A model generated the notes under the pieces. It searched no databases. It worked only from the letters and a program-made list of their open reading frames with translations, and was not told where the DNA came from. This document shows positions 14,147 through 20,574 of a stretch of DNA of 20,574 nt, in pieces. Position numbers and translations under genes: made by a program. Numbering within the stretch: position 1 is the stretch's first letter; each line of letters starts with the position of its first letter. This stretch comes from an uncultured Clostridia bacterium (GTDB taxonomy: Bacteria; Bacillota; Clostridia; Christensenellales; Pumilibacteraceae). The stretch covers positions 1 through 20,574 of the forward strand of contig CAKQVV010000021.1 in assembly GCA_934277845.1 (NCBI GenBank). The letters run 5' to 3'.

Positions 14147-16269
14147 TGAACGGAAAGATTTACAGGCTGGACACTCCGCGCACTTCCCTGATTTTTTACT
14201 GCGACGGAAAAACCGTGACGTACCTTTATTACGGCAAAAAAATAGGCGAACTGCCGCCGGAAGTCGCGTTCGTGAAAGAGGATAATATCGGCACCAATTT
14301 AAGAAACAAACTCTTTTCCTGTTTCGGCGACGACGACCACCGCGATAAATCCATACTGCTTTTTAATCCCGACAACTCCTTTTCCAACGATTTCGTTTTC
14401 AGGAGCGCGACCGTTTCCAAGGGCAAAAAGGCGATACCATGCTTGCCGTCCTCGTTCGGCGCGGAAAAAACGCTTGATTTCAGGTTCGCGGACGAAACGG
14501 AAAAACTGTCGCTTACGATAAGTTATTCCGTATATCGCGATAACGACACGATAACCGTGCGCTCGTCGCTAAGAAATCTCGGCGAAAAACCGATAACTAT
14601 AAAAAAATTCGCCTCTCTTCAGTTGGATCTTCCCGAAAAGGATTTTACCGTAAGCACTTTCGACGGGTGCTGGGCGGGCGAAAGATACCGCCACGACACG
14701 CGGCTTAATTCCGGAATGTTTGTGAATCAGTCGCTCGCGGGCGCGTCTTCCGCACAGCACAATCCCTTTTCTCTTATCAAAAACGACGCGGGCGTTTACG
14801 CGTTTAACCTCGTGTATTCGGGCAACCATAAAACCTCTTACGAAACGAACGCGTTTAACGGGACGAGAATAATCGCCGGCGTAAACGATTTCGCGTTCGA
14901 ATACCGTCTGAGCGGCGGCGAAAGTTTTTACGCGCCCGAAGCGGTGATGATTTTCGCGTCGGACGAGGACTCGCTTTCGCTTAATCTGCACGCGTTTATA
15001 AACAAACACATTATTCCCAAACGCTGGCAGAATAAAAAACGCCCGATAGTCATCAATAACTGGGAAGGTACGGAGTTTGATTTCTCGCGGGAGAAAATTC
15101 TCGACATAGCCGCAAGCGGCAAAAAAGCAGGAGCGGAACTTATCGTGCTCGACGACGGATGGTTCGGCAAAAGGAACGACGACAAATCTTCGCTGGGCGA
15201 CTGGCGCGACAATGCCGAAAAAACGGGCGGAATAGCCGTGCTTGCGGAAGATATACGCGCTATGGGATTAGACTTCGGGATATGGATGGAGCCGGAAATG
15301 ATTTCACCGGACAGCGACCTTTTCCGCGCACACCCGGAATACGCAATGACCATTCCCGGCAAAAAGCCCTTTCTGCACCGCAATCAGATGATGCTCGACC
15401 TCGTAAACGACGAAGTGAAAAGGTTCGTTATCGAAAGCGTAGAAAACGTTATTTCGCTCGTAAAGCCGAGTTATCTGAAATGGGATTTCAACAGGGTTAT
15501 GAGCGACTGCCGCTCCGACACCGTTTTTATAGGCGAATACTGCTATAAATACGTGGTCGCGTTGTACGATATTATGAAAACCATTACCGACAACCACCCC
15601 GAAATACTTTTCGAGGGTTGCGCCGCGGGCGGAGCGAGATTCGATCTCGGAATTTTGTGCTACTTCCCGCAGATATGGGCGAGCGACAATACGGACGCCG
15701 CAGACCGCACGATAATACAGACGAACACTTCCGTTTGCTATCCGCAATCCGCCATAACGGCGCATTTATCCGCTTCTCCGAATCGGTTTACCAAAAGGGC
15801 GTTTTCTATGGAAAACCGTTTTAACGCGGCGTGTTTATTCAACTTCGGGTACGAACTCGATTGCTCGGGTTTTACCGAAGAGGAACTGAAATTTACCGCA
15901 AAACTTTCTGATTTTTATAAAAAACGCCGCGACTTTATACAGTACGGCGAGTTCTACAGACTGGGCGATCCGAATACCGTATGCGGCTTTTTGGTGCTTT
16001 CCGCACGCAAAGACAGGGCGCTTGCGAGCGTGATTATGCCGAGAAGAGAAAACGGCGTTTCCAACCGCAAAATCGCGTTTAAGGGGCTTGATCCCGAGGA
16101 AAAATACAAAGTTACCGTTTACGATAAAAATCTTTGCGTTTCAGACGAATTTACCGCGAGCGGAGAAGTTTTGCTTTACGGTATTCCGATAGAAAAATAC
16201 CGGCTGGTCGAAGAACTTTGTTCGGACGCGGATTTCAGATCTTTTCTTATAGAGTTCGGTTCGGTTTGA
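14146..16269 (+). CDS. GH36 alpha-galactosidase
   Basis: Starting at 14146, where ATG overlaps the preceding TGA, gives 707 residues, normal for bacterial GH36; a longer in-frame start at 14080 lies inside the phosphorylase gene and is rejected. The nucleophile is Asp447 in YLKWDFN and the acid/base Asp514 in WASDNTDA. Substrate-binding segments LDDGWFG (335-341) and GIWMEPEM (378-385) are also present. The N-terminal beta domain spans about 1-285, then the barrel, then a short beta domain from about 615. It removes terminal alpha-galactose from oligosaccharides such as raffinose or galactosylated manno- or gluco-oligosaccharides, in the cytoplasm. Coupling to cellobiose phosphorylase implies equal dosage and a shared substrate route. 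GGAAGTGA upstream can serve as ribosome binding site. Confidence 0.95.
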   Translation: MNGKIYRLDTPRTSLIFYCDGKTVTYLYYGKKIGELPPEVAFVKEDNIGTNLRNKLFSCFGDDDHRDKSILLFNPDNSFSNDFVFRSATVSKGKKAIPCLPSSFGAEKTLDFRFADETEKLSLTISYSVYRDNDTITVRSSLRNLGEKPITIKKFASLQLDLPEKDFTVSTFDGCWAGERYRHDTRLNSGMFVNQSLAGASSAQHNPFSLIKNDAGVYAFNLVYSGNHKTSYETNAFNGTRIIAGVNDFAFEYRLSGGESFYAPEAVMIFASDEDSLSLNLHAFINKHIIPKRWQNKKRPIVINNWEGTEFDFSREKILDIAASGKKAGAELIVLDDGWFGKRNDDKSSLGDWRDNAEKTGGIAVLAEDIRAMGLDFGIWMEPEMISPDSDLFRAHPEYAMTIPGKKPFLHRNQMMLDLVNDEVKRFVIESVENVISLVKPSYLKWDFNRVMSDCRSDTVFIGEYCYKYVVALYDIMKTITDNHPEILFEGCAAGGARFDLGILCYFPQIWASDNTDAADRTIIQTNTSVCYPQSAITAHLSASPNRFTKRAFSMENRFNAACLFNFGYELDCSGFTEEELKFTAKLSDFYKKRRDFIQYGEFYRLGDPNTVCGFLVLSARKDRALASVIMPRRENGVSNRKIAFKGLDPEEKYKVTVYDKNLCVSDEFTASGEVLLYGIPIEKYRLVEELCSDADFRSFLIEFGSV

Positions 16270-16286
16270 TTCCCGCAACGAAAAAA

Positions 16287-16321
16287 GGGCTGCCGTAATC
16301 TCCGTTGCGACAGCCCTTTTT
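16287..16321. terminator. Bidirectional intrinsic terminator
   Basis: Arms at 16287-16295 (GGGCTGCCG) and 16308-16316 (CGACAGCCC) flank a 12-base loop, with A-run and T-run on either side. In the plus transcript one pair is a C-A mismatch; in the minus transcript the same position is a U-G wobble, so the hairpin is better for the minus-strand genes. It separates the GH36 operon from the convergent surface-protein operon. GCAACG (16275-16280) can also pair with CGTTGC (16303-16308), giving an alternative fold. Confidence 0.82.
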
Positions 16322-16384
16322 CATACTCTTTTTTTGTCTTTCAGCCTTTTATTCCCTCGGAAAAACCGCTAAAAATACTTTCTG

Positions 16385-16513
16385 TCACGCTCTCGAAAAC
16401 CACAATCCGGGATTATCGTACTTACCACCGGAAAGACTTTCCATATCGTCGTAAAGTCCGCACGCCGCGGCAAAAAACAGTGCAAGCGACAAAATAAATA
16501 TATATATTTTCAT
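16385..16513 (-). CDS. Small lipoprotein-like protein, 42 aa
   Basis: An ATG at 16513 follows a strong GGGGGAG ribosome binding site with 4-base spacing. The 42-codon frame encodes MKIYIFILSL, a hydrophobic stretch and FFAAAC with Cys18, then a short acidic and glycine-containing tail ending GLWFSRA. It looks like a lipoprotein signal peptide plus a mature peptide of 25 residues, exported and perhaps lipidated at Cys18, although the residue at -3 is Ala rather than the usual Leu. It is the last gene before the bidirectional terminator and lies 70 bases after the 849-residue surface protein on the same strand. I do not recognise a family. It might be an accessory to the surface proteins or a free signal peptide. 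The strong start site and signal-like composition argue that it is real. Confidence 0.62.
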   Translation of the reverse strand: MKIYIFILSLALFFAAACGLYDDMESLSGGKYDNPGLWFSRA

Positions 16514-16533
16514 ATTACTCCCCCTGTTTTTGC

Positions 16534-16564
16534 AAAACGGGCGAGCCGTTTTCGACTCGCCCGT
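16534..16564 (-). terminator. Hairpin after the 849-residue surface protein
   Basis: A perfect 9-base-pair stem, ACGGGCGAG (16537-16545) with CTCGCCCGT (16556-16564), has a 10-base loop and is followed on the minus strand by only TTTT before GC. The short T-run suggests partial termination or an RNA-stabilising hairpin, so the small lipoprotein downstream could be expressed by readthrough at a lower level. Confidence 0.6.
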
Positions 16565-16583
16565 CAGATTGCCGCGCCTCTGT

Positions 16584-19133
16584 TTACTTTCCGCGTTTTC
16601 TTTTAATCAGCAGGAGCACCGTCACGAGAATACCGATGGTTAACCCGACGGTTATAATTATCGATACACTTTTTACCGCGTTGCAACCGGACTTTTCGGG
16701 TTCGGTAGGATCGGCGGGATCGACGGGGCCGGGAGGCGTTTCAACCTTTTCGACATTGACCGTTATAATATACGGCTCCGTTTTGTTCCCCGCAGCGTCT
16801 TCCGCGTAAACTTTTACGGTGTAGGTGCCTTCATTGAGTTTGCCGTCCGTAACCGCTCCGTCCTGCCATTCTACCTTCACGTCTATATACCCGTCGTTTT
16901 TATCGCGAGCCTTCTGATCGGCAAAGGTAGGAGCGGCGTCGCCCGCTTTTGCGGTTATGGTCATTTCGCCCGAGTAGGTAAATTCGGGAGCGGTGGTATC
17001 CACTGCTTTCGCGGCGTTTTCGTCGCCGGTCCATTTAACGGAAACGTCCGCTATATCGAGCGTACCCGTTGCCTGCGACTTAACTGCAAAGCCTACGATA
17101 CTGTTTAAATCCACGTTTCCGGTCATGCCGTCCCACAGCATGCCGTCGATTTCGCCGTAAGCGAGCGCGATGTCGAAATACAAGGTATGCCATTCGCCGT
17201 CGGATACGATGTACGCCGAAACGTCCGTATTGTGGTAGCCGAGGTTCCAGTCCTTAAAGTTCGCAAGACCGAAATTGACGGGCTTATCGAATGTGGAAGT
17301 CGTTCTGTACGTTACGGACACCATCGCGTTGTAACTTTCGTCTTCGTAAAGATCTCCGAGTCTGTAATCGGCAACTCCATATTCGAAAATTCTGGTCGCA
17401 TAATTGTTCGTGTCGAAGTTTGCCGAAATATAATACCCTTTTTCATCGTCCTTAGGCGTAACGCACATTTTCGTTTTTTCGTCTTCCGAAGCGGCGTCGT
17501 AAGTCGCCTGCGAAACGTACCTCACGGAAGCGACCTGCGCCGACCAGCCGTAATTCGGTTCGCCGTCCTCGGCAAACGCCCTGCTCATAACGGAAAGGCT
17601 GTTCCCAAACTGCGCCACCGTAATGTCGACCGTGGTCTTTAATCCGCTATAGGAGAGTTCGATCCCCGTCGTGCCGGGAGCGAGCATGCCTTGATAATAT
17701 TCATAATCAACGATCTCGATCTCGGTGTTGTCGTGTTTGACGGCAACGACTTTCATGCCGTCTGTCGAAAACTTTTCTCCCGCTTTATACGACGTTTTAT
17801 CGGGCTGATTTTTAATTACGATCCCGGTGTATTCGGAAGTTACCGTTATATCGAGATCGGCGGTATAAGTGTGCCCTTTATAAGTCCAACTTACAGTCAT
17901 TTTGTCGTTAGCGGTAGTCAGAACGAGGTCTTTATCGTACGCGTAGCCATAGCAATCGAGTTTGAAGCCGTCGCTGAAAACTATTTTTACCGTCATACCG
18001 GCAGCGTCGAACTTCTCGCCCGAAATATAATCGGTTTTAGGCGTACCGCCTATTTCTATGCCGCTTATAGTGCGATTTTTGTTATCGTAAGTCGCCTTTA
18101 TGCCCTTTATCGTAACTGTGCCTTTATCAAGTCCGAAGCCTACGGCGGAAACTGCTTCGGTATTGAAGAGAACGCCGTCTTTGATTCCGCCCCAGGTACT
18201 GCTTACCGTTTTGCCGTAAAACTCGGATACGTTCACGGTCGCGGTATGCCATTCGCCGTCGGCGATCACGGTTACGGGAACGATAACATAATAATACTCG
18301 CCATACTGAGCACTTTCGCCGTCGTTCATCAGGCGCAAATCAAACGATTCCGCCTGCGTGGTTTTATAATCGAAAGTAATTACGCCCTCGTTAAACAGCG
18401 CGTCGGTAACGGATTTTTTACTCAACCCGATAATACGCTTTGTAAAATTGCCGTCGGGACTCGCCGCGGCGGGCGCGGTAAGGGTTATTTCTTTATCAGC
18501 GGATACCGTCAGGGTTACTTCGGTGTTACCTGCCGTAGCGTTATTAAATTCGCTATCCTCTATAAGATCTACTACCGGTCCTGCCGAATAATCCGGATTG
18601 TCGTATTCTACCCAGACTTTTTTAACGTAAAACTCCCCGCTCGAACCGATCGCCAAACCCTTGAACTGTGCAAGTTGCGCGCTCGTAAGTACCGACAAAT
18701 CGTAATTGACTACGGTATAATCGGCATAAATGCCTATGTTACCGCCATCGCCGTTCAACGATACTTTGTCGTTATTTTCGCCGTTTGCAACGACGGCGTT
18801 TACCGTACCCCAGGACGAAGTGCTGAGCGTTTTGAACTCGAAATATAATTTTGCGCCCGTGGTTCCGGAAAGGTCGACGGGGCTTTTAAGCATTATATAA
18901 CTTCCGCCCCACTGGTTAGCCCTTATAACGGTTATGCCGCCTTCTTCGACTTCTGTCGCGCTGACCAGATCCACTTCGGCAGGATTGTTATCGTAAACCT
19001 TAACGGTTATGATCTTCTCGCCGGTGGTTGCAGGCGCAGCCGTCCCGTCGGCAAAAGCCCAAAACGCGGGTACGGACAAAGCCGCGACCATTATTACTGA
19101 CAACAGCGTCAATAAAAAACTCTTTTTTTTCAT
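16584..19133 (-). CDS. Membrane-anchored multi-domain surface protein with carbohydrate-binding-like and Ig-like domains
   Basis: The 849-residue protein starts after GGGAGGAAAAT. Residues 1-28 form a signal peptide. Three beta-sandwich regions follow at about 43-180, 190-350 and 515-702. The last two contain a DGEWHT strand and all end in a short strand before a linker, resembling carbohydrate-binding modules. Between them are two bacterial Ig-like repeats (355-432 and 435-507) sharing the pattern SGEKF/AGEKF plus GM. A third Ig-like domain with DAAGN is at 712-796. A Pro-rich linker leads to SGCN (815-818), one membrane helix (821-843) and a KRKRGK tail. There is no LPXTG motif. I see no catalytic motif, so it is probably a surface glycan-binding protein. 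It sits 36 bases after the SLH-like gene, in one operon. The module families are by-eye guesses. Confidence 0.8.
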   Translation of the reverse strand: MKKKSFLLTLLSVIMVAALSVPAFWAFADGTAAPATTGEKIITVKVYDNNPAEVDLVSATEVEEGGITVIRANQWGGSYIMLKSPVDLSGTTGAKLYFEFKTLSTSSWGTVNAVVANGENNDKVSLNGDGGNIGIYADYTVVNYDLSVLTSAQLAQFKGLAIGSSGEFYVKKVWVEYDNPDYSAGPVVDLIEDSEFNNATAGNTEVTLTVSADKEITLTAPAAASPDGNFTKRIIGLSKKSVTDALFNEGVITFDYKTTQAESFDLRLMNDGESAQYGEYYYVIVPVTVIADGEWHTATVNVSEFYGKTVSSTWGGIKDGVLFNTEAVSAVGFGLDKGTVTIKGIKATYDNKNRTISGIEIGGTPKTDYISGEKFDAAGMTVKIVFSDGFKLDCYGYAYDKDLVLTTANDKMTVSWTYKGHTYTADLDITVTSEYTGIVIKNQPDKTSYKAGEKFSTDGMKVVAVKHDNTEIEIVDYEYYQGMLAPGTTGIELSYSGLKTTVDITVAQFGNSLSVMSRAFAEDGEPNYGWSAQVASVRYVSQATYDAASEDEKTKMCVTPKDDEKGYYISANFDTNNYATRIFEYGVADYRLGDLYEDESYNAMVSVTYRTTSTFDKPVNFGLANFKDWNLGYHNTDVSAYIVSDGEWHTLYFDIALAYGEIDGMLWDGMTGNVDLNSIVGFAVKSQATGTLDIADVSVKWTGDENAAKAVDTTAPEFTYSGEMTITAKAGDAAPTFADQKARDKNDGYIDVKVEWQDGAVTDGKLNEGTYTVKVYAEDAAGNKTEPYIITVNVEKVETPPGPVDPADPTEPEKSGCNAVKSVSIIITVGLTIGILVTVLLLIKRKRGK

Positions 19134-19169
19134 ATTTTCCTCCCAACCGCGAGCAATCGTATTTTTGCC

Positions 19170-20574
19170 CTATTGTCCGCGGTTAAATTTTTTATTTTGT
19201 TTTTTCCGCAATATAATGAATATTGCCGCACCGGCGAGCGCTAACGTCGCAGGTATAGTTATGCCGAGAATAAGTCCGATATTGCCGCCGCGCTTAGTCT
19301 CGCCGCCCGCGCCGTCTGAATCGTCCGCGTTTTTAACCGTAGTCAATCTGTAAACGTACTTCGCGGCTTCACCCCTTATGACGGCGTCCGTCGGGTTAAT
19401 GTTCGCCAGTTCTTCTTTGCTTACCATTTTTACCGAAAGGAGTGCGGCAAGCATGGTTTTATCCTCTTCGCTCCACCCGTTCAGGTCGATATCGCCGAGT
19501 AAAGAGAGATCCTCTTTTACCATAACGCCCTTTGCCTTTATCGCGTTGTAGAGTGCAAAGAAAGCGGTTTTGTAGTTAAGTTTGTCATAAGCCTTTATCT
19601 GCAATCCGTCAACGAGCCCGTACTCGCGCGCGGTTTTGAACTGTTCGTACGCCCAGTGCGAAGAGTTCGCGTCCGCGTACGCTCTGTTGCCGCCCGTAAG
19701 CCCGGAAGCGTTTACTACCGCGCCGATAAAATCGCCTTTTTCGGTATCCGCTCCGGTAAGGAACAGCGTATCGGTTTTGCCGGGCATATAGTTTTTAATC
19801 GCCTCGATCGCGTTCTCGTATTCGCCGCCGATATCGCGGTAACTGCCGAAAGTCGGTTTCGTTTCGGATACTTTGACTCTTACCACCTCGTAATAAGTGG
19901 TTTTATCTTCTTTGGTTAAGGTAATTACGGTATAGCCGTTCTCGTCCTTTCCGACGGTGGCGGTTCTGTCCGTCACGCGGACGCCGGAACTGTTTAGTAT
20001 ATACACCTCGAAATCGTCGTAACTTTTAAGAACGACTTTGCCGACTATCGGCTGAACGAGTATCGGGGAATTACCGAGCGCGGTTATCGTCGTTCCGTCC
20101 GAGGATATTTCCGCACCCGAATTTCTCGACTGTCCGACCGCGGTGATAAGCAGCTTGTTTGCCGTTGCTACGGCGGGATTCACGCCGTTAACCTGCGCAC
20201 CGAGCGCGCTGACCGTGACCTGCGCATAAGAGGTGTTTATATAAAGATCTACGTCGTCAAGTCTGATATTTCTTCCGCCGATATATCCCACCGCGCCCTG
20301 AGTGGATTTGGTGTTGACCTCGAAGGTCTGCGCGGATTTGTTCCATATCATCTCGCCGCCCTCGTTTATGAGTTGAGAATGAAGGATCTTTTCCAGAATC
20401 TCCACGTCGCTCTTTACCGAAGAAATATCGTATTCGCCGCTCTGGAAAAGCAGTTTTCCCTCTTTATCCGCGAAATACACGCCCGTTTTACCTACGACGT
20501 AAGTGCCTTCCTGCAAACCCATAAGCTGGCTTTTATAATCCATGGCGTCGTCTACCGTTATAACGCGGTAATAC
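19170..20574 (-). CDS. C-terminal part of a large surface protein with SLH-like repeats and a membrane anchor
   Basis: The frame is open to the right edge, so the N-terminus is missing; 467 residues are visible and the ATG at 20543 is probably internal. The first 240 visible residues include TQGAVGYIGG, LLITAVGQSRNSG and PILVQPIVGKV segments, which recall the C-terminal beta domains of large secreted glycoside hydrolases. This is from memory and uncertain. Next come two degenerate S-layer-homology-like repeats at about 295-350 (SSHWAYEQF) and 360-410 (INPTDAVIRGEAA). A Gly/Asp-rich spacer, one membrane helix (about 430-455) and a KKQNKKF tail end the protein. It is exported and anchored in the membrane, perhaps a surface glycosidase. 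The next gene begins 36 bases on, with its own ribosome binding site, so they are probably co-transcribed. Confidence 0.78.
   Translation of the reverse strand, partial: YYRVITVDDAMDYKSQLMGLQEGTYVVGKTGVYFADKEGKLLFQSGEYDISSVKSDVEILEKILHSQLINEGGEMIWNKSAQTFEVNTKSTQGAVGYIGGRNIRLDDVDLYINTSYAQVTVSALGAQVNGVNPAVATANKLLITAVGQSRNSGAEISSDGTTITALGNSPILVQPIVGKVVLKSYDDFEVYILNSSGVRVTDRTATVGKDENGYTVITLTKEDKTTYYEVVRVKVSETKPTFGSYRDIGGEYENAIEAIKNYMPGKTDTLFLTGADTEKGDFIGAVVNASGLTGGNRAYADANSSHWAYEQFKTAREYGLVDGLQIKAYDKLNYKTAFFALYNAIKAKGVMVKEDLSLLGDIDLNGWSEEDKTMLAALLSVKMVSKEELANINPTDAVIRGEAAKYVYRLTTVKNADDSDGAGGETKRGGNIGLILGITIPATLALAGAAIFIILRKKQNKKFNRGQ

Noticed and set aside
16584..16700. Sortase (LPXTG) anchor on the 849-residue protein
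   Set aside because: No LPXTG-like motif precedes the terminal helix.
17691..18848. Long antisense open frame (385 codons) across the surface protein gene
   Set aside because: It lies wholly opposite a well-supported gene with a signal peptide and domains, has no ribosome binding site or recognisable motif, and reflects the codon bias of the opposite strand.
19360..19500. Dockerin-like stretch GDIDLNGWSEED in the partial surface protein
   Set aside because: The calcium loop is one residue short and there is no second repeat; the segment reads better as part of a degenerate SLH repeat ending in VIRGEAA.

Overview
The window reads as part of a carbohydrate-utilisation locus from a Gram-positive anaerobe of the Firmicutes/Clostridia type. 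The reasons are strong GGAGG-type ribosome binding sites, sigma-A-like promoters, an LplABC-type sugar ABC transporter with a lipoprotein binding protein, surface proteins held by a C-terminal membrane helix with a basic tail, and a cellobiose phosphorylase that closely resembles, from memory, the Clostridium thermocellum enzyme. By eye the base composition is close to half GC. I cannot name the species. No tRNA, rRNA, CRISPR array, insertion sequence or phage gene was seen.

Layout. (1) Positions 1-2557, minus strand: a probable three-gene operon of a sugar-acid dehydratase of the enolase superfamily, a short-chain dehydrogenase/reductase, and a NodB-fold polysaccharide deacetylase that runs off the left edge. 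(2) Positions 2558-3740: a divergent regulatory region, an AraC-family activator on the plus strand, and its terminator. (3) Positions 3784-9184, minus strand: an operon of two ABC permeases, a solute-binding lipoprotein and a cytoplasmic clan GH-A (GH42-like) glycosidase. No ATPase gene is present. (4) Positions 9358-10191, plus: a lipoprotein polysaccharide deacetylase, overlapping tail to tail by 19 bases with a minus-strand GH1 beta-glucosidase (10173-11537). (5) Positions 11711-16269, plus: cellobiose phosphorylase (GH94), translationally coupled to a GH36 alpha-galactosidase. (6) Positions 16385-20574, minus: a partial surface protein with S-layer-homology-like repeats and a C-terminal anchor, a second membrane-anchored multi-domain binding protein (849 aa), and a 42-residue lipoprotein-like small protein. 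A bidirectional terminator separates blocks 5 and 6.

Working model (inference). Surface-anchored proteins bind or cut a plant-type beta-glucan or galactosyl-decorated oligosaccharide. The ABC transporter imports the pieces, probably with an ATPase encoded elsewhere. In the cytoplasm the alpha-galactosidase removes galactose, cellobiose phosphorylase splits cellobiose with phosphate, and the GH1 and GH42-like enzymes hydrolyse remaining beta-linkages. The dehydratase and SDR may process a sugar acid.

The most striking non-coding signal is an identical 17-base element in two separate divergent intergenic regions, both exactly 173 bases long between start codons. It sits about 60-65 bases upstream of each of four predicted transcription starts. 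This suggests one regulator co-ordinates the transporter operon, the lipoprotein deacetylase, the beta-glucosidase and the phosphorylase/alpha-galactosidase operon.
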